64,000 nt of DNA. It comes from CAYMWF01 sp964394085 [NCBI: uncultured Gemmatimonadota bacterium] (GTDB taxonomy: Bacteria; GCA-2686955; CAYMWF01). Under the pieces are notes generated by a model, which saw nothing but the letters and a program-made list of their open reading frames with translations, had not been told where the DNA came from and did no database searches. Made by a program: the position numbers and the translations under genes. Location: positions 1 to 64,000 of the forward strand of contig CAYMWF010000021.1 in assembly GCA_964394085.1 (NCBI GenBank). The letters run 5' to 3'. Positions 54,085 to 62,380 of the stretch are shown piece after piece (within the stretch, counting starts at the first letter, position 1; every line of letters starts with the position of its first letter).

Positions 54085-55053
54085 ATGATTAAACATGGAA
54101 AACTCATGACCGCCCTTGTATTGATCTCAATGCTGATCTTTCTTACCGGATGCAACAGAACAACAACCGAACCTTCCGTTGATGAATTTCTAGAACTGAA
54201 AGATTACCTTACAGCCAACGGTCTGGATTTACCGGCGCTGCTGACCGACTGGCTAATTACGGCCGAAGATATCATCAACAACGGTATCGAGCACTATTAC
54301 ATCATCGATATCCGTGAACGGTCCGATTACGTTCTCGGTCATGTTCCCGGATCGGTCAATGTAGCCCTTGCCGACGTTGTTACTCACGAAGAGGAAAACA
54401 ATGCAGGTACTCTGGCTGTGGTCGTAGTAAGTTACACGGGCCAGGCGGCAGGTCACGCAGTCGCGGCTCTGCGCCTTAATGGAATAGGCTCGAATGTAAT
54501 GAAATGGGGAATGAGCGGCTGGCATTCCGATTTCGACGAATGGTCCGGGAATACCGGGAACGCGGCGGTCGGTTCTGCCGGCTGGTCGGAGGACGGGGAT
54601 CCGGAACCGCAGGGAACTTATGACTATCCGGTTTTCGTTACCGAAAACGAGGACGGGGCTGATATCCTGGCCGACCAGATAGAAAATACAATCCTGGACG
54701 GTTTCAAATTTAAGACCATCGATGAGGTTCTTGAAAATTACGCCGATTACCAGGTGGTTAATTACTGGAGTATCGAAGACTGGAATTACTACGGTCATAT
54801 AACAGGCGCTTACCAGGTGGATCCAGGTGCTCTCAACCTCGAAACGATGAGTATGCTCGATCCGGAAACCCCGATCGTTTTCTACTGCTGGACCGGTCAT
54901 ACGGCCTCTGTAATCGTCGCATGGCTTAATCTTCTGGGATATGAGGCGTATGATCTGAAATTCAGCGCGAACGGTTTGATTTACAACGACCTTGAAAAGA
55001 ATAAATGGAATGTCTACAGTATTCCGGATTTCGATTACGAAACCGGAAGTTGA
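54085..55053 (+). CDS. Double-rhodanese lipoprotein with one inactive-looking domain
   Basis: 322 aa. The signal peptide ends in a lipobox (LISMLIFLTGC). The first rhodanese domain (YYIIDIRERSDYVLGHVPGS) has serine where the catalytic cysteine should be (VVVVSYTGQAAGHAV); the second (HITGAYQVDPGALN) keeps it (IVFYCWTGHTASVIVAWLNL). Rhodaneses move sulfane sulfur; here the protein would be membrane-tethered in the periplasm. AAGGAGG lies upstream of the ATG, and a terminator follows, so it may form a two-gene unit with lpxH. Confidence 0.9.
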   Translation: MIKHGKLMTALVLISMLIFLTGCNRTTTEPSVDEFLELKDYLTANGLDLPALLTDWLITAEDIINNGIEHYYIIDIRERSDYVLGHVPGSVNVALADVVTHEEENNAGTLAVVVVSYTGQAAGHAVAALRLNGIGSNVMKWGMSGWHSDFDEWSGNTGNAAVGSAGWSEDGDPEPQGTYDYPVFVTENEDGADILADQIENTILDGFKFKTIDEVLENYADYQVVNYWSIEDWNYYGHITGAYQVDPGALNLETMSMLDPETPIVFYCWTGHTASVIVAWLNLLGYEAYDLKFSANGLIYNDLEKNKWNVYSIPDFDYETGS

Positions 55054-55087
55054 CCATTCTGAGATCTCGGTCCAAGAATCGCGAAAC

Positions 55088-55125
55088 AAGCCGCATGGAA
55101 GATATCAAATTCGTGCGGCTTTTCA
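55088..55125 (+). terminator. Intrinsic terminator after the rhodanese lipoprotein gene
   Basis: AAGCCGCA (55088-55095) and TGCGGCTT (55114-55121) with an 18-base loop, followed by TTCATTTA. The T-tract is short, so it is a moderate-strength candidate. Confidence 0.7.
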
Positions 55126-55277
55126 TTTACTGGCGAATTTTCGCATGTTTTATTATATTCAATATAGGAGGCGGATAGCCCAGGTATATGGTGTTTGAAT
55201 AAAATCTGTTTTGCGATACATCTATGAGACATTAAAATATACCTGACATAAAACTAAAACGAAAGGACCCCGGAGCA

Positions 55278-57401
55278 ATGAACCGGAGGCCGATTATTAT
55301 CATATTTCTGCTGTTCTTGACGCCGGCGACCTCTCTCGGTACCGCAATCCCGGTGCCGGGGAGCTTCCCGACAATCCAGGAAGGCATCATCGCGGCTCTT
55401 GACGGAGATACCGTACTGGTAGCTCCGGGTGTATACACGGGCGAAGGCAACCGGGATCTGGATTTTCTCGGCAAGCAGATCACGGTCGTCGGGTCGGCAG
55501 GGGCGAATTCGACCATTATCGACTGTGAGGGGCTCGGAAGGGGTGTGTTTTTCCATAACGGCGAAGGCCCCGAAACCGTCCTGGAAGGATTCACCATCAG
55601 GAATGGACTGGTTTCGGAAATGTATCCGGATAACAACGGCGGAGGTATAGTCTGCCAGTCGTATACTTCGCCTTCAATCATCCGTTGTAACCTGGAAAAC
55701 AACGAAGCCAGGTCGGGCGGCGGTATTTATTGCGAGTTGAGTTCATCACCCCTGCTGACCGAGGTTAAACTGACAGGCAATCATGCTGATTGGTACGGAG
55801 GAGGATTATACTGCTCCCACCAATCTTCACCGGTACTCACAAACTGTGAAATAAGAGAAAACACCTGCGATGTCGATGGTGGAGCAATTTACTGCGAATG
55901 GAATTCGAACTTTTCAATAGAAGGCGGTGAAATTTTATTGAACCAGGCGCCGTACGGCTCGGGAGCCGCAATCGCCTGTCTATGGTCGGCATCGCCTTCA
56001 ATATCGAGCTGCAACATCTCCTACAATTATGCGATCATGTATGGTGGAGGTATATACTGCAAGCATGAAGCTTCACCGACCGTCCACGACTGTACTCTGA
56101 TGAGAAATACCTCCTCCTCGGGAGGAGGCGCGTTTGCAGCGAACTATTCGGACCCTGTTTTTACTGAATGCACAATCGCCCAGAATCACGCCTGGGTCGG
56201 GGGGGGCGGATTCTATATCAGGGACGGATCAACCAGCGTTTCCGATTGTGAAATATACGGTAATACAGCTTTCACAGGAGGTGGAATCTTCGGGTTTTAT
56301 GAAGCGAATCCGAGTTTCACGAATTGTTTCATAAGAGAAAACGAGGCGGTAAGCGGAAGCGGCGTATACTGCTCTTACTGCCCTATAAACCTGACGTCCT
56401 GCATTATATCCGGCAATCGCGCATCAGAGGAAGGGGGCGGCATATATATTTGGGAAGCTGATCCCCTTATTTCGGAATGTACGATCGCCGATAACTACGC
56501 ATCCTTGAGAGGCGGCGGAATCTATATAGACAACGAGTCTTCGGTGGTATTGAAAAATTCACTGATTGAAGGCAACTCGACCGGGAAAAACGGCGGCGGC
56601 ATCATTCTGATGTATTCCAGCTCCCTGCAGATGGATTTCTGCACGATCATGGATAACGCTGCTATGAACAAGGGAGGCGGCGTTTATTGTCTGGATGCCG
56701 CCCTGGATGCGACCTCATCAATCGTCTGGAGCAACTCACCCGAAGGAGTATTTGTTTATTCCGGTCTGGCTTCTTTCAGTTACTCGGCAGTTGAAGGCGG
56801 CTGGGAGGGCGAAGGAAATATCGATGAGCATCCCCAAACCGGGGCAGGGAACTACTATCACCTTCTCCCGGGTTCTCCCTGCATCGATACCGGTATCGAA
56901 GCAGGCTGCATTTTGGATCTGGACGGAGACTCCCGCCCGGATGGCGACGGCTTCGATATGGGCGCAGACGAATTCGTTGGAAACAGCTCGGACCTTATCC
57001 TGTCCAACTATCCGGATTCGGTTCAAATCGGCGGGTACCTGGTTTACGATGCATTAATCCGTAACGGCAATGAATGGCCAATCGCCTTCGATTCGGTCGT
57101 TCAGTATATAACAGGTCCGATGAGTGCGACATTTCCGGCATATTACGGCGGTGAGTACCCTCTTGCACCGGGTGACTCGATCGGAACGACCTTAAGTATG
57201 TATGTGAGTCCTACAGCTGAAGAAGGTTTGTATTCGCTGAAGATGTCGGCTCTCTGGAATGATTTTACTCTTGCCGCCGACTCCTTTCAGGTTGAAGTCG
57301 TCCCCGATACCGGCGCGATCTCTTATGGAGGATGCGACAGGGGGAATCCGGCGAGGGAGAATAAATCTTCCGAATCGGAAATGGAAATCCGGGTTAAATA
57401 A
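55278..57401 (+). CDS. Secreted right-handed parallel beta-helix protein
   Basis: 707 aa. A signal peptide (RRPIIIIFLLFLTPATSLG) is followed by a DUF1565/NosD-like opening (FPTIQEGIIAALDGDTVLVA) and more than ten rungs of the form NxAxxGGGIYC (for example NNEARSGGGIYCELSSSPLL, NYAIMYGGGIYC, NYASLRGGGIYI). Residues ~555-580 carry the common PbH1 closing motif (GSPCIDTGIEAGCILDLDGD). A separate beta domain ends the protein (ALIRNGNEWPIAFDSVVQYI). It is probably exported, maybe a surface adhesin or lyase; no catalytic residues can be assigned. Confidence 0.88.
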   Translation: MNRRPIIIIFLLFLTPATSLGTAIPVPGSFPTIQEGIIAALDGDTVLVAPGVYTGEGNRDLDFLGKQITVVGSAGANSTIIDCEGLGRGVFFHNGEGPETVLEGFTIRNGLVSEMYPDNNGGGIVCQSYTSPSIIRCNLENNEARSGGGIYCELSSSPLLTEVKLTGNHADWYGGGLYCSHQSSPVLTNCEIRENTCDVDGGAIYCEWNSNFSIEGGEILLNQAPYGSGAAIACLWSASPSISSCNISYNYAIMYGGGIYCKHEASPTVHDCTLMRNTSSSGGGAFAANYSDPVFTECTIAQNHAWVGGGGFYIRDGSTSVSDCEIYGNTAFTGGGIFGFYEANPSFTNCFIRENEAVSGSGVYCSYCPINLTSCIISGNRASEEGGGIYIWEADPLISECTIADNYASLRGGGIYIDNESSVVLKNSLIEGNSTGKNGGGIILMYSSSLQMDFCTIMDNAAMNKGGGVYCLDAALDATSSIVWSNSPEGVFVYSGLASFSYSAVEGGWEGEGNIDEHPQTGAGNYYHLLPGSPCIDTGIEAGCILDLDGDSRPDGDGFDMGADEFVGNSSDLILSNYPDSVQIGGYLVYDALIRNGNEWPIAFDSVVQYITGPMSATFPAYYGGEYPLAPGDSIGTTLSMYVSPTAEEGLYSLKMSALWNDFTLAADSFQVEVVPDTGAISYGGCDRGNPARENKSSESEMEIRVK

Positions 57402-57405
57402 AGAA

Positions 57406-57479
57406 TACGCCCAGGAGGACTCGAACCCCCAACCTTTTGGTCCGTAGCCAAACGCTCTATCCAATTGAGCTATGGGCGC
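57406..57479 (-). tRNA. tRNA-Arg (anticodon ACG)
   Basis: 74 bases on the minus strand form a full cloverleaf: acceptor GCGCCCA / TGGGCGT, D-stem GCTC / GAGC, anticodon stem TTTGG / CCAAA around loop CTACGGA, and T-arm GGGGG TTCGAGT CCTCC. The anticodon ACG reads CGU, and CGC/CGA after A-to-I editing by TadA. The 3' CCA is not encoded. The first acceptor pair is G-U. The gene begins four bases past the end of the convergent beta-helix gene. Confidence 0.95.
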
Positions 57480-57554
57480 ATTATCGAAACCGCAGCGTGA
57501 GCCTTGAGCATGCGGCGGAAGGCACTCTAGCTCCCGGTCTGGTTCCCTGTCAAC

Positions 57555-57582
57555 AGAAAATCTTCCCGGCACAAACCCGGGA
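57555..57582 (-). terminator. Intrinsic terminator of glyA
   Basis: On the minus strand TCCCGG (57582-57577) pairs with CCGGGA (57569-57564), followed by AGATTTTCTG, directly after the glyA stop. The stem is six base pairs and the T-tract is imperfect. Confidence 0.6.
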
Positions 57583-58836
57583 TTAATCGATCAGGATACC
57601 CGGAGGCGGGAAGGCCGCGTTCAATTCTTTTACTTCTGCAGCAACGCTTGCAAGCAGATCCTCGTTCTTGAAATCAGCGACGACCCTGTCTATCCAGTCG
57701 GCGGTCAACCTCATCTCGTCCACTCCGAAACCCCTGGATGTGACAGCGGGAGTACCCAGGCGGATACCGCTCGGGCTGAACGGTTTACGGGGATCGAAGG
57801 GCACTGTGTTCGCATTGCATACGATACCCGCCCTGTCTAAAGCCTTCGCGGCTTTTTTCCCTGTAATGCCTTTGTTCGTCAGATCGATCAAAATGAGATG
57901 ATTGTCCGTTCCACCGGTGATCAATTCGAAACCGTGCTCGAGCAGACGTTCGGCGAATGCTTTGGCATTCTCAACGATACGAAACGCGTAATCCTTGAAC
58001 CCGGATGTCGAGGCTTCTTTGAGCGCGACCGCGATAGCGGCTGTCGTGTGATTATGCGGACCGCCCTGAAGACCCGGAAAGACCGCCTTGTTTATCGCTT
58101 TAGCGGTTTCTTTTTTCATCAGGATAAGCCCGCCGCGCGGTCCGCGCAGGGTTTTGTGTGTAGTGGTGGTTACGGCATGAGAATGAGGAACCGGATCGGG
58201 ATGAACACCGCCCGCGATGAGTCCGGCTATATGCGCCATATCTGTAATAAAATACGCATCGACTTCACGTGCGATGCTGCCGAAGGCTTCGAAATCGATC
58301 AAGCGGGGATATGCTGTGGCTCCCGCGAAAATTACTTTCGGACGAGCCTCCCTGGCAAGGGCTCGTATGGCATCATAATCGAGAAGATGGGTTTCAGGGT
58401 CGACAGTATATTGAACGGAATTGAAAAAACTGCCCGTTATCGAAACATTCCATCCATGAGTCAGGTGACCGCCGTGCGGAAGACTCATCCCCATCACCGT
58501 GTCGCCCGGCCGCAGGAAGGCGAAATAAATCGCAAGGTTGGCGGGCGAGCCTGAATAAGGCTGGACATTAGCGCTGTCCGCTCCGAATAGAGCCTTCGCC
58601 CTTTCAATGGCCATGGTCTCGATCTCGTCGATGTTGTCCTGCCCCTGGTAATAGCGTTTCCCGGCATATCCCTCGGAATACTTGTTGGTAAGCACGGACC
58701 CGGTGGTCTCCAGGACCGCAGAGCTTACATAGTTTTCGGATGGGATCAGACGGATTTTTTCAAACTGGCGGCGTTCTTCGCTCACGACAAGGTCGTACAT
58801 TTCGGGATCTGTTTTTTTCAATTCGTTCATTGGCAT
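57583..58836 (-). CDS. glyA: Serine hydroxymethyltransferase
   Basis: 417 aa, full length. It carries RRQFEKIRLIPSENYVSSAV, YSEGYAGKRYYQGQDNIDEI, GHLTHGWNVSITGSFFNSVQ and the PLP-lysine motif TTTTHKTLRGPRGGLIL near residue 227. It interconverts serine and glycine with tetrahydrofolate and supplies C1 units. It is divergent from serC across 229 bases that contain a strong dyad, so serine synthesis and its use may be co-regulated. Confidence 0.96.
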   Translation of the reverse strand: MPMNELKKTDPEMYDLVVSEERRQFEKIRLIPSENYVSSAVLETTGSVLTNKYSEGYAGKRYYQGQDNIDEIETMAIERAKALFGADSANVQPYSGSPANLAIYFAFLRPGDTVMGMSLPHGGHLTHGWNVSITGSFFNSVQYTVDPETHLLDYDAIRALAREARPKVIFAGATAYPRLIDFEAFGSIAREVDAYFITDMAHIAGLIAGGVHPDPVPHSHAVTTTTHKTLRGPRGGLILMKKETAKAINKAVFPGLQGGPHNHTTAAIAVALKEASTSGFKDYAFRIVENAKAFAERLLEHGFELITGGTDNHLILIDLTNKGITGKKAAKALDRAGIVCNANTVPFDPRKPFSPSGIRLGTPAVTSRGFGVDEMRLTADWIDRVVADFKNEDLLASVAAEVKELNAAFPPPGILID

Positions 58837-58924
58837 GATATTTCACCTTTCGACTCGATGCCGGTGATCTGTTGAAACGGTGCAGAATACCCGTCCGCCA
58901 CGAAAAATGTCAAGCGCTGTGAAC

Positions 58925-58946
58925 TTTTTGCGCCGTCGCGCAAAAA
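58925..58946. promoter_or_regulatory. Dyad in the glyA-serC divergent spacer
   Basis: TTTTTGCGC, four bases, GCGCAAAAA: nine-base arms about 90 bases from glyA and 120 from serC. It could be an operator for a shared regulator or a back-to-back hairpin terminator. No riboswitch-like glycine aptamer is apparent. Confidence 0.55.
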
Positions 58947-58964
58947 CCGTGTTTTTGATTTGAG

Positions 58965-58993
58965 TAGACATCACGATTTCTGTTAAGTATCTT
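58965..58993 (+). promoter_or_regulatory. Candidate sigma70-type promoter of serC
   Basis: TAGACA (58965-58970), 17-base spacer, TATCTT (58988-58993): five and four consensus matches, 72 bases before the serC ATG. Confidence 0.4.
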
Positions 58994-59065
58994 GTTGTGT
59001 TTTACAAAAGATGATTTTTACGTGTGCGGCTTTCGTACGCAGATCGATAGCGAAAGGAAATCAAA

Positions 59066-60160
59066 ATGGCGAAAAGAATCTATAATTTCAACCCGGGACC
59101 GGCGATCCTGCCTCTCAGTGTATTAAAGAAAGCGGAGGGTGCGATAGTCGATTTCATGGACCTGGGAATGTCCATCCTCGAAATCAGCCACCGTTCCAAG
59201 GAGTTCGACGGCATAATCAAGGACGCGGAAGCGGGAGTCAGGGAAGTTGCGAATATTCCCGACAATTATCATGTTCTCTTTCTCCAGGGAGGCGCCAGCA
59301 CCCAGTTCTACACGGTTCCCATGAATCTTTCACCGGCAGGCGGGCGACCGGCCTATATCAATACCGGTGCCTGGTCGAAAAAGGCTATCAAGGAAGCGAA
59401 GAACCTGTTCTCCGGAACCCAAGTTCTCATCGATACCGAATCGGACGGCATTTTCACGAGCGTTCCGATGGCTGATGAGGTTTTGGTTCCGGCTGATGCA
59501 CCCTATCTTCACATTACCTCCAACAACACCATTTTCGGCACTCAGTGGGGGGAGTTTCCCGATACGGGCGACGTTCCGCTCGTGGCAGACATGTCATCCG
59601 ATATTTTTTCTAAGAGGCTCGATATCAGCAAATTCGGTCTGATATACGCCGGTGCGCAGAAAAACCTGGGCCCTTCAGGTGTAACCCTGGTCATTATAAG
59701 GGACGATCTCTTGGATCGATGCCCCGATTCCGTCCCGACCATGGCGAAATACAAAACTCAGGCGGATAAAAAATCCCTTTTCAATACTCCCCCGGTATTC
59801 TCGATTTTCATTCTCAAACTCGTAATCGACTGGCTCAAGGAGAACGGCGGGCTTGGAAAGATGGAAGAAGTGAATATGAGGAAGGGTGAACTGCTCTACG
59901 GGCTCATGGATGAGATGCCCGGCTTCTACAGGGGAACGGCCGAGAAGAGTTCCCGCTCCCTGATGAACGTAACGATGAGGCTCCCCTCGGAAGAGCTCGA
60001 GCAGAAATTCATCGCCGAAGCCGCGTCCCGCGGGTTCCACGGTCTCAAAGGCCATCGTTCGGTGGGCGGCATCCGTGTTTCCATGTATAACGCTCTTCCT
60101 CTCGAAGGGATCGAAAATCTCGTCTCTTTCATGAGTGAATTCGCCGGCAGAAACGCCTGA
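59066..60160 (+). CDS. serC: Phosphoserine aminotransferase
   Basis: 364 aa, full length. Motifs: IYNFNPGPAILPLSVLKKA, LFLQGGASTQFYTVPMNL, ITSNNTIFGTQW and the PLP lysine in LIYAGAQKNLGPSGVTLVII near residue 198; the C-terminal GHRSVGGIRVSMYNA matches. It makes 3-phosphoserine in serine synthesis and can serve pyridoxine synthesis. GAAAGGAAATC precedes the ATG. It ends at a strong bidirectional terminator. Confidence 0.96.
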   Translation: MAKRIYNFNPGPAILPLSVLKKAEGAIVDFMDLGMSILEISHRSKEFDGIIKDAEAGVREVANIPDNYHVLFLQGGASTQFYTVPMNLSPAGGRPAYINTGAWSKKAIKEAKNLFSGTQVLIDTESDGIFTSVPMADEVLVPADAPYLHITSNNTIFGTQWGEFPDTGDVPLVADMSSDIFSKRLDISKFGLIYAGAQKNLGPSGVTLVIIRDDLLDRCPDSVPTMAKYKTQADKKSLFNTPPVFSIFILKLVIDWLKENGGLGKMEEVNMRKGELLYGLMDEMPGFYRGTAEKSSRSLMNVTMRLPSEELEQKFIAEAASRGFHGLKGHRSVGGIRVSMYNALPLEGIENLVSFMSEFAGRNA

Positions 60161-60213
60161 CCCCGGGATAAGTCCCGCAGGAGATGACACAACCTGCCCG
60201 GTTTATGCAAAAC

Positions 60214-60244
60214 AAAAAACCTCCGGCCCGGCCGGAGGTTTTTA
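60214..60244. terminator. Bidirectional intrinsic terminator between serC and the small membrane protein gene
   Basis: CCTCCGGC, three bases, GCCGGAGG, flanked by AAAAAA on the left and TTTTT on the right. It serves serC on the plus strand and the convergent minus-strand gene, whose stop codon touches the T-tract. Confidence 0.92.
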
Positions 60245-60667
60245 TTTGCCTGCGCCGGAAAACAACTTGTATTTCAGGAAAAAGGAAAGTCCGAGCCCGA
60301 TGAAGAAGACTGGTAGGAAAATGCTCGTATCCTCTACGAGATCGTCCAGAAGGAAGGCGGCGCCCAGAGCGATGAGCACGAACCCGCCGAAGGGAGAGTG
60401 GTGTCTCCTCCCGATCCCGGAATCCGGCTCGTCGACCCCGTGGAGTTTATTGCGGCGGATGCGGCTGTCATGAAGTTTCATACGGTTGATATGGATCACT
60501 ATCATACCGATACCGGACAGTATCAGTATGATCGGCCAGAAGACCGGAACGAGATCCCACTTTTCCGAATCGAAAAAGCCCAGGTTGCCGTACAGGATAA
60601 TAAGACCCAGCACTACGAGAAGGCTTCCCCAGAGAAGGGAATGCCATTTTTTATCATGAAAACACAT
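60242..60667 (-). CDS. Small membrane protein with LiaF/DUF5668-like spans
   Basis: 141 aa from ATG 60667 (a GTG at 60673 is also possible; GAGGTG lies just upstream). Spans: LLWGSLLVVLGLIILYGNLG, LVPVFWPIILILSGIGMIVI and FVLIALGAAFLLDDLV, then IFLPVFFIGLGLSFFLKYK. A histidine/arginine-rich loop (RIRRNKLHGVD, GIGRRHHSPFGG) joins the two hairpins. The GxxLxxxGxxxL pattern is common to DUF5668 and LiaF N-terminal membrane domains. Function unknown. Confidence 0.75.
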   Translation of the reverse strand: MCFHDKKWHSLLWGSLLVVLGLIILYGNLGFFDSEKWDLVPVFWPIILILSGIGMIVIHINRMKLHDSRIRRNKLHGVDEPDSGIGRRHHSPFGGFVLIALGAAFLLDDLVEDTSIFLPVFFIGLGLSFFLKYKLFSGAGK

Positions 60668-60705
60668 GCTCACCTCGGAATTTTAATTTCTCGGACAGCT
60701 TCCAA

Positions 60706-62085
60706 TCAATAAAGATCTTCCACCGTTACTTCCACCTTTATGCGAACGCCGCCGCCCGGTATGGAATAGGTACCGTTCACCAGGGGAACCGTCGCCGAGC
60801 CGGATAAGAGAACATCATTTTCTTTTGTAAAATTATCGATGATTCCCTTGATCGGCCACCAGTCGACCTCGACTATGGAGAATTCGGCATCAAGGGTCGT
60901 TTCATCCATACTTACGGGGCCGTAAAATACTGTTTCGTCGATGGTTTTCTCCTCGCCGGAATTCCATTCGAATATGTTTACGTTGTTGTCTTCCATGGTC
61001 CGGGAGTCGATTGCGCTGTCTACTCCCCAGGTTTCGAATGCGTGGGGTGAAAAGAATCGAGCTTCGAAAACCACCTCGCCCGGGTATTTCCCGGCCGGCT
61101 CCGATATGCTGGGGATATCAACATCCTTGACTACGATTTTCACCCGTCTCGGCCCGAGCAGGGCCCAGGCCGTAGAGACATCGACCCCGGGATGCCAGCT
61201 CAGTTCGTGATGGATGGCGAAATAATAGGATGAGGTCGGCATATATATTCCGGCGAAACGGGCGGGGGGTTCGAGAAATTCGAATTGAGAGTCCCTGTGG
61301 AGGGTCGTGCTGTCATTCCCCAGTCCGCCGCTCAACAGCGTGAGTGCGCCGAAAGTCTCGCTGTCATCGGTCCCCATGAACTGGAACTTGATGATGCCGC
61401 CGAGCAGGGGATTGCCGCTCATCCACGGGTCCGGCCATATGTTGTCCGCCACCCATTCGTAATTCAGGTGATCGATATCGGGGCCCATGTCGCCGAATAT
61501 CGCCTCGTAGTATTCAATGAGCCAGGTGTTGCTCGCCGCGAAGTTGCCTGCCAGCGAAGCCACGAATATCAGCCAGCGGTCGACCACGGAATCGCTTGCC
61601 AGGTTTTCCATGTCGTACGCGAGCATGTACCTGGAAACCAGGGCGCCGAAAGACGCGCCGATGATGTTGACCGATTCTGCGCCGGATCTCTCCATGACAT
61701 GCCTGATATACTTTGCGGCGATAAGAGCGTAACGCGGCACACCTCCACCGAATTCTTCGGTGATCGCATCGAGTTCGTCGATATCGTCCTGCGTATAATA
61801 GTCGGGGGGCGTATCGCCGTAGAAGATGGTCGATGCCACCTGGTTCGGAGCGTACGGGTCTTCCATCATCGTGGGAAGCCCGCAATATAGAACCAGGTTA
61901 TCCAGTTCGCCGCTCCAGTGGTCGTTTCCGAACGTTCCCGTTCGCTTCCAGCCGTCAAGTTCGTAACCGTGAACGAAAACGGTCACCGCGGTCTCCGGGT
62001 TGAAGGGCTCGGCCACGGCTATCGCCGGCATAAGGAGAACGAGCGGCAAAGTTGCACGGAGTGAGCGAACCAGGTAGTCAATCAT
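60706..62085 (-). CDS. Exported alpha/beta-hydrolase (lipase/esterase-like)
   Basis: 459 aa from the ATG at 62085, with GGAGGA upstream. A signal peptide (SLRATLPLVLLMPAIAVAE) is followed by a hydrolase core: VTVFVHGYELDGW (oxyanion region), and the nucleophile elbow IIGASFGALVSRYML with GxSxG near residue 150. A catalytic histidine may be in FAIHHELSWHPG. The last ~130 residues are beta-rich (VKIVVKDVDIPSISE, GVRIKVEVTVEDLY) and probably a separate domain. A secreted or periplasmic lipase or esterase is likely; the substrate is unknown. Confidence 0.82.
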   Translation of the reverse strand: MIDYLVRSLRATLPLVLLMPAIAVAEPFNPETAVTVFVHGYELDGWKRTGTFGNDHWSGELDNLVLYCGLPTMMEDPYAPNQVASTIFYGDTPPDYYTQDDIDELDAITEEFGGGVPRYALIAAKYIRHVMERSGAESVNIIGASFGALVSRYMLAYDMENLASDSVVDRWLIFVASLAGNFAASNTWLIEYYEAIFGDMGPDIDHLNYEWVADNIWPDPWMSGNPLLGGIIKFQFMGTDDSETFGALTLLSGGLGNDSTTLHRDSQFEFLEPPARFAGIYMPTSSYYFAIHHELSWHPGVDVSTAWALLGPRRVKIVVKDVDIPSISEPAGKYPGEVVFEARFFSPHAFETWGVDSAIDSRTMEDNNVNIFEWNSGEEKTIDETVFYGPVSMDETTLDAEFSIVEVDWWPIKGIIDNFTKENDVLLSGSATVPLVNGTYSIPGGGVRIKVEVTVEDLY

Positions 62086-62380
62086 GTCGATTCCTCCGGA
62101 AACAGCATTCTGAACATGGAGCGTATTCTGACCGGGCGATCCGGCTGCCGGGTGCAAGCCTGTTTAACCGCTGTTGTAGAACGTGAAGGAGCCGCGGGTG
62201 AATTTCACCGGCTGATTTCAGCATTCTCAAAGCCGACAGGCACCTCTTGAGAACATTTTAATCTACTACACGGCGAAAAACAGCGTTTTTTCCGGTGGTT
62301 GCTTCAGCATCGGATGAAGAAAGCGACTTCGAATGTACCGTGCAGCCGGCTGATCGGACCGGAGTCCGGATTCTTCGGGG

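Noticed and set aside
55278-57401. Direct-repeat array suggesting CRISPR or a DNA minisatellite in the beta-helix gene
   Set aside because: Similarity is at the protein level only; DNA units vary and there are no equal-length spacers.
58837-59065. Glycine riboswitch before glyA
   Set aside because: The leader shows a short dyad only and no tandem aptamer-like folding.
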